A DNA stretch of 64,000 nucleotides from Cetobacterium_A somerae (GTDB taxonomy: Bacteria > Fusobacteriota > Fusobacteriia > Fusobacteriales > Fusobacteriaceae). Of the stretch, positions 25,631-37,782 are shown piece after piece (positions within the stretch are counted from its first letter, which is position 1; every line of letters begins with the position of its first letter). The translations under genes and the position numbers were made by a program. Below the pieces are notes generated by a model. That model worked only from the letters and a program-made list of their open reading frames with translations. It had not been told where the DNA came from and did not search any database. The DNA lies in the NCBI RefSeq assembly GCF_044784365.2, contig NZ_CP173065.2, one strand, 5' to 3'.

Positions 25631-26065
25631 GTGAAGAAATACACTGCAATGCAAAGAAAAGAAGACGTTGTAAGAGAATTCGTTCAATACGACGCAGAAG
25701 GAAAAATTTTAGGAAGATTAGCTGCAGAAATAGCTAAAAAATTAATGGGTAAAGATAAAGTTTCTTACACTCCACATATTGACGGAGGAGACTTCGTAAT
25801 CGTTACAAATATCGAAAAGGTAGCTGTAACTGGAAAGAAATTAACAGATAAAGTTTACTACAGTCACTCAGGATTCCCTGGTGGATTAAAAGAAAGAAGA
25901 TTAGAAGAGATTCTTGCAAAGAATCCTAAAGAAGCTTTAATGCTAGCTGTTAAGAGAATGCTTCCAAAGAACAGATTAGGAAGAGAGCAGTTAACAAGAT
26001 TAAGAATATTTGTTGGAGCTGAGCACGCTCATACTGCACAAAAACCAGTAAAGGTAGAATTTTAA
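25631..26065 (+). CDS. rplM: 50S ribosomal protein L13
   Basis: Early-assembly large-subunit protein. Starts KKYTAMQRKEDV, with the family motifs DAEGKILGRLAAEIAKKLMGK, GDFVIVTN and YSHSGFPGGLKE; 144 residues. GTG start with GAGGAGG upstream. Like rpsI, rpsB and tsf it uses more C-ending codons (AAC, TAC, TTC) than its neighbours, as expected of a highly expressed gene. Forms an operon with rpsI. Confidence 0.98.
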   Translation: MKKYTAMQRKEDVVREFVQYDAEGKILGRLAAEIAKKLMGKDKVSYTPHIDGGDFVIVTNIEKVAVTGKKLTDKVYYSHSGFPGGLKERRLEEILAKNPKEALMLAVKRMLPKNRLGREQLTRLRIFVGAEHAHTAQKPVKVEF

Positions 26066-26081
26066 TTAGGAGGGATTGACA

Positions 26082-26480
26082 GTGGCAGAAATGATTCAAT
26101 ATAGAGGAACTGGAAGAAGAAAAACTTCAGTAGCAAGAGTAAGACTTATTCCTGGTGGAAAAGGAATTGAAATAAACGGAAAAACTATGGCAGACTACTT
26201 CGGTGGAAGAGAGTTACTTTCTAAAATCGTTGAGCAACCATTAACATTAACTGAAACTTTAGATAAGTTTGAAGTTAAAGTAAACGTAATCGGTGGAGGA
26301 AACGCTGGTCAAGCTGGAGCTATCAGACACGGATTATCAAGAGCTTTACTAGAAGCTGATGAGACTTTAAGAGGAGCTTTAAAAGAAGCTGGTTTCTTAA
26401 CAAGAGACTCAAGAATGGTAGAGAGAAAGAAATTCGGAAAGAGAAAAGCAAGAAGATCTCCACAATTCTCAAAGAGATAA
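26082..26480 (+). CDS. rpsI: 30S ribosomal protein S9
   Basis: Small-subunit protein whose C-terminal tail reaches the P site; the tail ends KARRSPQFSKR as expected. GTGRRKTSVARVRLIPG and GAIRHGLSRALLEAD are diagnostic. I start at GTG 26082, 7 bases after AGGAGGG; the TTG at 26076 would add two residues and sits too near the ribosome site. 132 residues. Confidence 0.97.
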   Translation: MAEMIQYRGTGRRKTSVARVRLIPGGKGIEINGKTMADYFGGRELLSKIVEQPLTLTETLDKFEVKVNVIGGGNAGQAGAIRHGLSRALLEADETLRGALKEAGFLTRDSRMVERKKFGKRKARRSPQFSKR

Positions 26481-26506
26481 TCGCTTTTTTATTCAAAAAA
26501 ATTATT

Positions 26507-26536
26507 GCAGATACAATTATGTATCTGCTTTTTTTT
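26507..26536 (+). terminator. Terminator of rplM-rpsI
   Basis: GCAGATAC / GTATCTGC stem, 6-base loop, eight T. Confidence 0.92.
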
Positions 26537-26760
26537 ATTTTAAGAAATAAAAAAATAAATATATATAATAAATTTAAAGATAAAAAAAATATATGTTAAA
26601 AAGCTAATGACTATAAGTTCAGTGAAGTGTGAGTTGAAAAAATATTGTAAAATAAAGTGTTATTTTACAAAAAGTGGATTTTTAATTAAAAAAATGATTT
26701 AAGAGTAAACAGAGTAGACGTAAAAAGTGAGTAAAAAGTTTGGAAAAAAATAAAAAAATA
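26537..26760. other. AT-rich intergenic stretch with one hairpin
   Basis: No gene is supported here. It holds an 11-bp perfect hairpin (TTGTAAAATAA / TTATTTTACAA, 26645-26670), upstream of the predicted porin promoter. On the plus strand no T run follows; on the minus strand the stem is followed by TATTTTTT, so it could end a leftward transcript. A small RNA gene is possible but unsupported. Confidence 0.4.
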
Positions 26761-26789
26761 TTTACAAAAAGATTAAAATATTGTATAAA
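26761..26789 (+). promoter_or_regulatory. Promoter of the FomA-like porin gene
   Basis: TTTACA (26761-26766), 17-base spacer, TATAAA (26784-26789), leaving a leader of about 60 bases. Confidence 0.65.
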
Positions 26790-26854
26790 CTAGGTAACGG
26801 GAGAAATTCAAAAACGGGGATTTCTAAAAAAAATAATAACTGGAGGGAATTTAT

Positions 26855-27955
26855 ATGAAAAAGTTAGCACTTTTATTAGGTTCTTTATTAGTAGTTGGAG
26901 CAACTGCATCTGCAAAAGAAGCTGTAGTAGCACCAGTAGAAGTATCGAAAGAGGTAGTAGTAGTAGCAGACGTGGTTGAAGAGGTAGTAGTAGAGGAAGC
27001 TTTCAGACCATCTGGATACATCGGATTAGAGTACAGAGCATACGGAGAAACTGAAGGGCATGGAGATAAAATTGTAAGAAATCCAATAGGAAACTTACCA
27101 GACACAAACCAAGATACATGGAATAGAGGGGCGAATAACAGAGCAAGACTTCAAACATCTTTTGGTATTCAAATGACTGAAAATTCTAAATTAGAAGGAA
27201 GAATTAGAGATTATACTAATTTAGAGTCATCATCTTCAACTGAGAAAAAATTAGGAAAAGATTATGGAACAGAAACTAGATTAAGATATTCTTATAAGCA
27301 TAATGATGTTTTAACTTCTAGATTACAATATAGAGATGAAGAAAATGATTCTCAAAACTTTGAGTATATGTTAAGATATACAGCTTACCAAAATAAAGGT
27401 GGATTATTATCTAAAATAGTTTTAGCACCGAGCTTATATCACTCAATGGCAGCAGATAATGGTGGAGATTATTTAAATACAATTGGTTTAGATATCGAGT
27501 ACGCAGGTAACTTACCATTAGGATTTACTTGGGATGGAACTTTATATTTAGATCAAAACTTCTATAATAAATCTGATAAGATTCAAAAAGGAGCAGATTC
27601 AACAACAGATAAAGAGTTTGTTGTAACATGGGAGCTTTACTTATATAGAACATTTGCGTTATACTCAACAGATAACTATAATTTAGATTTCAACTTTGAG
27701 GGTGGATATGATCCGTATGTATTTAGTCAATATGCAAGATACAATAAAGAAACAGGATTAAAAACATCTGATAAAGATACTTATAGCTTATATACATCTA
27801 TGAATGTAGCTATAAATTACCAATTAACACCTGCTGTTTCTTTAAACGGTGGAGTTGGAGCAGAGTATAGAAACTGGGATAACGAAAACCAATCTTCAGC
27901 TAATGACTGGAGATGGCAACCATACGCATTCGCTGGTATGAAAGTAAACTTCTAA
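26855..27955 (+). CDS. FomA-like outer-membrane porin
   Basis: Probable major outer-membrane porin. Signal peptide KKLALLLGSLLVVGATASA matches the fusobacterial FomA leader pattern. After it comes a Val/Glu/Pro linker (about residues 21-48), then beta-strand-rich sequence with alternating aromatics (SGYIGLEYRAYGE onward) and a C-terminal strand ending in aromatic F (WQPYAFAGMKVNF), as needed for BAM-dependent insertion. 366 residues against about 380 for FomA. GGAGGG precedes the ATG. Monocistronic with its own promoter and terminator. Family likeness is good; pore specificity is unknown. Confidence 0.85.
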   Translation: MKKLALLLGSLLVVGATASAKEAVVAPVEVSKEVVVVADVVEEVVVEEAFRPSGYIGLEYRAYGETEGHGDKIVRNPIGNLPDTNQDTWNRGANNRARLQTSFGIQMTENSKLEGRIRDYTNLESSSSTEKKLGKDYGTETRLRYSYKHNDVLTSRLQYRDEENDSQNFEYMLRYTAYQNKGGLLSKIVLAPSLYHSMAADNGGDYLNTIGLDIEYAGNLPLGFTWDGTLYLDQNFYNKSDKIQKGADSTTDKEFVVTWELYLYRTFALYSTDNYNLDFNFEGGYDPYVFSQYARYNKETGLKTSDKDTYSLYTSMNVAINYQLTPAVSLNGGVGAEYRNWDNENQSSANDWRWQPYAFAGMKVNF

Positions 27956-27992
27956 TTCTATAGATAATAGTAGAAATTAAGTTTAAAATATT

Positions 27993-28031
27993 ATTTCCTT
28001 GTAAGAATAATTCTTACAAGGAAATTTTTTT
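27993..28031 (+). terminator. Terminator of the porin gene
   Basis: 15-bp perfect stem ATTTCCTTGTAAGAA / TTCTTACAAGGAAAT, 3-base loop, T run. Confidence 0.92.
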
Positions 28032-28059
28032 ATAATAATATTTAATATGAGGAGGAAAA

Positions 28060-28548
28060 ATGAAAAAATTCTTATTGTATTTTATAACATCAACAGTTTT
28101 AATAGCTAACGTTCCAGAAAGAGTTAATAATAACATTGAAAAAAACTCATATACTCAAGATAATTCGAGCATATATGTTAGAGATCAAGAGAGAGCTTAT
28201 AAAAGAATAGTTTCTTTGGGAGAAAAAGAGGGACTTTCAAAAGAGAAGATAGATAATGAAGTTATAAGGTTAGAAAAAAAATATGGGACAGACTATGAAA
28301 TTATTTACAAACATTTTTATTATGATGTAAAAGAAGTTTCTAAAAAAGAGAAAAAAAACGAAGAAATAAAAAAAATAAATAACGAAAAAAAAATAGAGTA
28401 TAAAAAAATAATGAAAGAATCAAAACTTCCTGAAAATATAAAGGCTTATATAGATAATCAAGCGCAAAATAAATATCCTAATGATTATTTTCAGAGAGTA
28501 AAATATACAGAAGAGTTAATAGAATTTTATAATTTTATAAAAAAATAA
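28060..28548 (+). CDS. Small exported or membrane-anchored charged protein, unknown
   Basis: 162 residues. A hydrophobic start (FLLYFITSTVLIANV) looks like a signal peptide; the rest is highly charged and helical with a Lys/Glu-rich coil around residues 92-125. No known domain recognised. GGAGG precedes the ATG. It lies between the porin terminator and the rRNA promoter; no terminator is visible after it. A second small exported protein lies on the far side of the rRNA operon; the two share general character, not clear identity. Confidence 0.6.
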   Translation: MKKFLLYFITSTVLIANVPERVNNNIEKNSYTQDNSSIYVRDQERAYKRIVSLGEKEGLSKEKIDNEVIRLEKKYGTDYEIIYKHFYYDVKEVSKKEKKNEEIKKINNEKKIEYKKIMKESKLPENIKAYIDNQAQNKYPNDYFQRVKYTEELIEFYNFIKK

Positions 28549-28556
28549 AAAAGTTA

Positions 28557-28585
28557 TTGACATAATGTAAAAAAAATGGTATTAT
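28557..28585 (+). promoter_or_regulatory. rRNA operon promoter
   Basis: TTGACA (28557-28562), 17-base spacer, TATTAT (28580-28585). The leader from about 28592 to 28743 starts with a GCGG-GAAACA-CCGC hairpin; I see no convincing boxA. Confidence 0.85.
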
Positions 28586-28743
28586 TATTTTTGTCAGCGG
28601 GAAACACCGCAGACGAAAGTTAAAAGATAAGGACATTAACAACCGAATAGAGAAAATAGTCAGAAGTTATGAAAATAACAAAATGCCAGAAATGGCAAAC
28701 CAATAAATGGTGTAAACGTAAGTCTTAGGACTTTAAATATATT

Positions 28744-30256
<1,513 letters not shown>

Positions 30257-30301
30257 CTAAGGAGACTAACTTTTTCTCTATTCGATTGATAGTGTTCTTA
30301 T

Positions 30302-30378
30302 GCGTTTGTAGCTCAGGTGGTTAGAGCACACGCCTGATAAGCGTGAGGTCGGTGGTTCGAGTCCACTCAAACGCACCA
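30302..30378 (+). tRNA. tRNA-Ile (anticodon GAT)
   Basis: In the 16S-23S spacer. Acceptor GCGTTTG/CAAACGC, anticodon loop CTGATAA giving GAT, T loop TTCGAGT, encoded CCA. The common partner tRNA-Ala is absent from this spacer. Confidence 0.96.
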
Positions 30379-30518
30379 TTAAATACATTATCAAACTTGG
30401 ACATTGGAAACTATATAGTAGATATTGAGAAAATATTCTAAATTAACTAACAATTCATTTTTAAGTCAATCTTAAATTGAGTAGTTAGTCTGTCTAAATA
30501 ATATGAATTATATTACAA

Positions 30519-33435
<2,917 letters not shown>

Positions 33436-33520
33436 AATATACTACTATATAGTTTTGAATGATCCAAGAAGTGACAAAGTCACGACTATGGAGAATTCAT
33501 AGTTCACACAAATAAATATT

Positions 33521-33638
33521 GATTGGCAACGATAGCTATGGAGGTACACCCAGTAACATTTCGAACCTGGAAGTTAAGCCCATAAACGCTGAAAGTACTT
33601 GGGGGGCAGCCCCCTGGGAGGATAGGAAGTTGCCAATC
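33521..33638 (+). rRNA. 5S ribosomal RNA
   Basis: Closing stem GATTGGCAAC / GTTGCCAATC, loop-A to loop-C sequence with CATTTCGAACCTGGAAGTTAAGCCC. About 118 bases; the closing stem plus following T run may also act as the operon's terminator. Confidence 0.95.
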
Positions 33639-33650
33639 TTTTTTATTTTT
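33639..33650 (+). terminator. T run ending the rRNA operon
   Basis: TTTTTTATTTTT directly after the 10-bp closing stem of 5S rRNA; the stem-plus-U-run could terminate transcription. Confidence 0.5.
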
Positions 33651-33663
33651 TGTAAAAAATAAG

Positions 33664-33688
33664 AAAGAGAGTTTCTAAGACTCTCTTT
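33664..33688. terminator. Terminator hairpin at the 3' end of the MarR gene
   Basis: AAAGAGAGT / ACTCTCTTT stem with 7-base loop; on the minus strand it is followed by CTTATTTTTT. It overlaps the last codons of the MarR gene. Confidence 0.7.
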
Positions 33689-34109
33689 CGTTAACTTCTT
33701 CAAGACGAAGTTTTAATTTTTTTAATAAAGTATTAAAAAATTTAGATTCCTCATCTGTGAAAAGGTCTTTAAATTTTTCTTGTAAATCAGGAATAAATTC
33801 ATCGATAAATTTAATTGCTTTTTTACCATCTTCAATCAGATATAACCCTTTTTTTCTTTTATCAAGTAATTTTTTTTCTATTAATCCTTTATCTTCTAAA
33901 TTGGTAATATATTTTGTAACTAATGATTTTTCAATTTTTCTTAGTTTAGCTATTTCATATTGTGTTATTCCAGGATTATTATGAATCAATCTTAAGTACA
34001 TACTTTCTGTTTTAGTTATTTCTAATTCAGAAAGAAAATTATCGAAAAGAAAATTTATTTCTTTATTAATTGCAGATATAAGAAGAATAGAACCTTCATT
34101 ATTTTTCAT
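33675..34109 (-). CDS. MarR family transcriptional regulator
   Basis: 144-residue winged-helix repressor. The DNA-binding domain spans about 35-100: NNPGITQYEIAKLRKIEKSLVTKYITNLEDKGLIEKK, then the wing DKRKKGLYLIEDGKK; flanking helices form the dimer interface. Divergent from a small exported protein across a region holding two copies of an inverted motif (ATATGAATAT/ATATTCATAT), which may be its operators. Ligand and regulon are unknown. Confidence 0.88.
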   Translation of the reverse strand: MKNNEGSILLISAINKEINFLFDNFLSELEITKTESMYLRLIHNNPGITQYEIAKLRKIEKSLVTKYITNLEDKGLIEKKLLDKRKKGLYLIEDGKKAIKFIDEFIPDLQEKFKDLFTDEESKFFNTLLKKLKLRLEEVNERES

Positions 34110-34128
34110 AGAATCACCTCAATTTTTT

Positions 34129-34200
34129 ATATGAATATACTCTATGATACCCTTTAAAATTATAAAAGTAAATAAAAAGGGTGAAATATTCATATATGAA
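34129..34200. promoter_or_regulatory. Candidate MarR operator pair
   Basis: ATATGAATAT at 34129-34138 (20 bases upstream of the marR ATG) and its inverse ATATTCATAT at 34187-34196, the latter part of the palindrome TTCATATATGAA (34189-34200). Placement between the two divergent genes suggests autoregulation. Confidence 0.4.
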
Positions 34201-34318
34201 CACACTATCTATTTATTTAATCTAAAATAGATTAAAATAAATACATATAAGAAATAAGAACAGAGATATTTTAAATTGTGTTTGTTAATTGAAAAATATC
34301 TTCTAATAGGAGGAAAAA

Positions 34319-34582
34319 ATGAAAAAATTTAATTTAATGATGTTAGTAGGAACTTTATTGGTAGGAAGTATAGCTTATGCTGAAAGTGAAAAAACTTTTG
34401 ATTATGAAAAGAATTTACAAGAAAGACAAGAAATAGATCAAAGAAATATAGAAGCTTATTCAAAAAAAAATGGAGTTTCCATTCAAGAAGCTACACAGAA
34501 ATATTATGAAAAATTACAAAATGAATTTAAAAATAATGATGAATTAAGAAATGAAATGATGAAGGATAATTCAAAAGATTAA
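34319..34582 (+). CDS. Small exported protein, unknown
   Basis: 87 residues with a clean signal peptide (NLMMLVGTLLVGSIAYA, cleavage before ESEK). The mature ~65 residues are charged and helical (EKNLQERQEIDQRNIEAYSKK then GVSIQEATQKYYEKL), with no cysteines and no known domain. AGGAGG precedes the ATG. Being divergent from a MarR gene, it may be a MarR target. Confidence 0.65.
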   Translation: MKKFNLMMLVGTLLVGSIAYAESEKTFDYEKNLQERQEIDQRNIEAYSKKNGVSIQEATQKYYEKLQNEFKNNDELRNEMMKDNSKD

Positions 34583-34650
34583 ATTAGTTTATTGCATGAT
34601 TTGAAAATCAAAGTTTTTAGAAAAAAATGTATTTTTTTCAACCAAATTAT

Positions 34651-34679
34651 CTTGACTTTTTCCATTTAATTGGGTATAG
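34651..34679 (+). promoter_or_regulatory. Promoter of the ferredoxin gene
   Basis: TTGACT (34651-34656), 17-base spacer, TATAGT (34674-34679). Confidence 0.8.
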
Positions 34680-34717
34680 TAAGTATAGAAACATAAAAAA
34701 ATCAGGAGGTATTTAGA

Positions 34718-34885
34718 ATGCACGTAATAGATAAAGATACTTGTATTGGATGTGGAGCTTGCGAAGGAACTTGCCCAGTATCAGCAATATCAGCTGACGC
34801 TAATGGAAAATATGAAATTGGAGAGGCTTGTGTAGACTGTGGAGCTTGCGCAGGAGTTTGTCCAGTATCAGCAATAACAGCATAG
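34718..34885 (+). CDS. 2[4Fe-4S] ferredoxin, clostridial type
   Basis: A 55-residue low-potential electron carrier. Two CxxCxxCxxxCP motifs: CIGCGACEGTCPVSAIS (from C9) and CVDCGACAGVCPVSAIT (from C38); the two halves are near-copies, as in clostridial ferredoxins. AGGAGG lies 8 bases before the ATG. Own promoter and strong terminator. It probably serves pyruvate:ferredoxin oxidoreductase and related enzymes elsewhere in the genome (inference). Confidence 0.97.
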   Translation: MHVIDKDTCIGCGACEGTCPVSAISADANGKYEIGEACVDCGACAGVCPVSAITA

Positions 34886-34902
34886 TTATTAATTAAAAGT
34901 TT

Positions 34903-34939
34903 AAAGCTTAGGTATAAAACCTAAGCTTTATTTTTTTTG
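34903..34939 (+). terminator. Terminator of the ferredoxin gene
   Basis: 11-bp stem AAAGCTTAGGT / ACCTAAGCTTT, ATAAA loop, long T-rich tail. Confidence 0.93.
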
Positions 34940-34975
34940 TTTTTTTTGTATACTAAAATAAAAAGGACGGTTATT

Positions 34976-37756
34976 ATGAATTTAAATTTAAGCCAAAAAG
35001 AAGCTGTAGAAAATATTGATGGACCTTTACTTATAATAGCTGGTCCAGGTTCTGGAAAAACAAGAACTTTAGTTGAAAGAATGATTTATATGATAAAGGA
35101 TAAAAATATAAAACCAGAAGAAATTTTAGTTTCTACTTTTACAGAAAGAGCAGCAAGGGAGTTAACAACTAGAATAGGAAATAGATTAAAAAATGAAAAA
35201 ATATATTTAGAGGGATTGTATATAGGAACACTTCATTCAATTTGTTTGAAAATAATAGATGAGAATATTGAGTATTCAAATTTAAAAAGAGGATATAGAG
35301 TTTTAGATAATGTAGATCAAAAATTTTTTGTTTTTTCAAAATTAAAATTTTTTAAAGAAATTAATGGATTTAATAATTTTTTTCAAAATAAAAATTATTT
35401 AACTAACTGGAAAATTGGAGAAAACTTAATAAAGTGGTTTAATAAATTTAGTGAAGAGGGGCTTGAGTTAGATGATAACAGTTTTTTAACACAAAGTTAC
35501 CTAATGTACAAAAAATTAATTTTTGAAGAGAATGTTATAGATTTCTCTATGATTCAATGTGAAGCTTATAGAATTTTAAAAGAAAATTTAGAAATTCTAA
35601 AAAAACTTCAAAGTAAAATAAAATATACAATGATTGATGAATATCAAGATACAAATACAATACAAGAAAAATTAATTTTTTTAATAGGTGGAAAAGAACA
35701 AAATATTTGTGTAGTTGGAGATGATGATCAAGGAATATATAGGTTTAGAGGGGCTACAATTAGGAATATTCTTCAATTTGAAGGAAGAGTAGGGAAAATA
35801 TGTAAAGTTGTTAAACTAGAAGTAAATTATAGATCAGAAAAAGATATAGTTAATTTTTGTAAAGAGTGGATAGATAGTTTATATTGGGATGAATTTAGAC
35901 ATTCAAAAGAACTAATAGTACCTAAAGAAAAAAATATAGATAGAACTCGAGTCGTAAAATTATCTGTGGAAAGTTCTGAAAATAAATGGCAAGAAAGAAT
36001 TGCTAATTTTTTAATTTTTATGAAGAATTCAAAAAAAATAAATGATTATAATCAAGTAGCTTTTTTATTCAGATCAGTGAAGAATAAAAAAATAGTTTCT
36101 TTAGCTCATTATTTAGAATATAGAGGAATTGGTGTCTATTCTCCAAGATCAAATCTATTTTTTAATAGAGAAGAAATTATATTAATTATAGGTATTTTTC
36201 TTTATGTTTTGTTAAGAGAAAATAGTAAAATTTATAACAATGAATATAAATTAGAAATATTGGATTATTATAAAAAATGTTTAAATATTATAGAGAAAAA
36301 AATAAAAGTAGATGAAGAGTTAAAAAAAGAGTTGGAAATAATAAAGAGTGAATATGAAAATATAAACACAAATATAGGAAATCTTTTGAATTTATATTAT
36401 AAAATTATTTCTATAAAATGTTTTAAAGAAATATTTGAAAATAAAGATAATAGTGTCTTAGAAAATAGAGCTTTATATAATTTAGGTATATTTTCAAAAA
36501 TTGTTGAAAAAGCAGATAAGATATCTAGCATTCAAAATTTAAATAATGAAAATATAATAAAAATTGGAGATTATTTTTTTACAATGCATTTGAAATTCTT
36601 AAAACAAAATGGAGTTGATGAATATGAAGATATAAAAGAATATGCTCCAAAAGGTGCAGTTTCATTTTTAACAATTCATCAGTCAAAAGGATTGGAGTTT
36701 CCAATAGTAATAGTAGGATCTTTAGAAAGTGTGCCTGAATCAGATAAGAATGATGATGAAGAATTGGAAAAAAAATACATTCCTTATAATGATTTTGAGC
36801 CTGAGTATAGAATAAAAGATTTTGATTTTTGGAGATTATATTATACAGCCTTCTCAAGAGCTAAAAATCTGTTAATTTTAAGTTGTATAGAAAATAGTAA
36901 AGGAAAAAGACAGATACCATCTTTACCATTTAAAAGAGTTTATGAAAATATTCCAGATATATTATCTGGAGACTTAAACTTTTCAGAGTTAAATATAGAA
37001 AATACAAGTATTATAGATATTAAAGATAGTTATTCTTATACGGGAGATTTGTTAAAATATAAAGAGTGTCCGTATAGATATAAATTAAATAAAATTTATG
37101 ATTTTCAAAGGAAAAAAACAATTGAAAATTTTTATGGAACTTTAATTCATGAAAGCTTTGAGCATTTAAATCTTTCTATATTAAATGGTAAAGATTTAAA
37201 TATAGAGAAAATACAAAATAAATACTACTCTGATTATGAATTTATGAAAAAGAAGGAGAATTTATTTTTAGATAAAGAAGTTTTAAATAAAGGTTTAGAA
37301 CAAATTTTAAATTATTACAATGGTGATTTATTAAAAAATAAAATAGTAGATGTTGAAAAAAATTTATTTGTATTTAGAGGTGCTTATACTATTGAAGGAA
37401 AATTAGATTTAATTATACAAGAAGGAGAAAATTTAAAAATAGTAGATTTTAAAACAGGATCAGATAGTATAGATAAAGAGAGTTTAGAAAATTATATATC
37501 ACAAATAAAACTTTATTGTTATTTATTATCAATGAATAGTGAGAAGAAAGTTTCAGGTGGATATATATATTTTGTAAAAAATGAAAATAAAATTGAAGTT
37601 CCTTATAATATAGGAGACGAAGAAGAAATTTTAAAGGATTTTGATTCGATAACAGAGCGGATATCTAACGGTATGTTTTCAGAAAAAAGATTGTCTGAAG
37701 AAAAATGTTTAAAATGTGAATTTAAAAAGCACTGTTTTGGTATAAATATGATATAA
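34976..37756 (+). CDS. UvrD-family helicase fused to a Fe-S PD-(D/E)XK nuclease
   Basis: 926-residue SF1A DNA helicase with a RecB-type nuclease. Helicase motifs: Q motif LNLSQKEAVE, Walker A GPGSGKT, TFTERAAREL (Ia), DEYQDTN (II), GDDDQGIYRFRGA (III), NYRSEKDIV (IV), TIHQSKGLEFPIV (V), YTAFSRAKN (VI). C-terminal nuclease (about 690-926): YGTLIHESFEHL, EGKLDLI and IVDFKTG carry the catalytic H, D and D-x-K. Cysteines C698, C911, C914 and C920 have the AddB/Cas4-like spacing for a [4Fe-4S] cluster. Start ATG 34976 follows AAGGAC; 34937 would be in the T run of the terminator. Likely recombination or repair role. Confidence 0.9.
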   Translation: MNLNLSQKEAVENIDGPLLIIAGPGSGKTRTLVERMIYMIKDKNIKPEEILVSTFTERAARELTTRIGNRLKNEKIYLEGLYIGTLHSICLKIIDENIEYSNLKRGYRVLDNVDQKFFVFSKLKFFKEINGFNNFFQNKNYLTNWKIGENLIKWFNKFSEEGLELDDNSFLTQSYLMYKKLIFEENVIDFSMIQCEAYRILKENLEILKKLQSKIKYTMIDEYQDTNTIQEKLIFLIGGKEQNICVVGDDDQGIYRFRGATIRNILQFEGRVGKICKVVKLEVNYRSEKDIVNFCKEWIDSLYWDEFRHSKELIVPKEKNIDRTRVVKLSVESSENKWQERIANFLIFMKNSKKINDYNQVAFLFRSVKNKKIVSLAHYLEYRGIGVYSPRSNLFFNREEIILIIGIFLYVLLRENSKIYNNEYKLEILDYYKKCLNIIEKKIKVDEELKKELEIIKSEYENINTNIGNLLNLYYKIISIKCFKEIFENKDNSVLENRALYNLGIFSKIVEKADKISSIQNLNNENIIKIGDYFFTMHLKFLKQNGVDEYEDIKEYAPKGAVSFLTIHQSKGLEFPIVIVGSLESVPESDKNDDEELEKKYIPYNDFEPEYRIKDFDFWRLYYTAFSRAKNLLILSCIENSKGKRQIPSLPFKRVYENIPDILSGDLNFSELNIENTSIIDIKDSYSYTGDLLKYKECPYRYKLNKIYDFQRKKTIENFYGTLIHESFEHLNLSILNGKDLNIEKIQNKYYSDYEFMKKKENLFLDKEVLNKGLEQILNYYNGDLLKNKIVDVEKNLFVFRGAYTIEGKLDLIIQEGENLKIVDFKTGSDSIDKESLENYISQIKLYCYLLSMNSEKKVSGGYIYFVKNENKIEVPYNIGDEEEILKDFDSITERISNGMFSEKRLSEEKCLKCEFKKHCFGINMI

Positions 37757-37757
37757 T
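37747..37757 (+). promoter_or_regulatory. Extended -10 promoter of aroF-pgeF
   Basis: TATGATATAAT overlapping the helicase stop codon, 25 bases before the aroF ATG; no -35 match. Confidence 0.5.
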
Positions 37758-37782
37758 AATAATAAAAAATTAGGTGATAAAA

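Noticed and set aside
28592..28743. boxA-like antitermination signal in the rRNA leader
   Set aside because: No good match to TGCTCTTTAACA; only a small GCGG/CCGC hairpin is visible.
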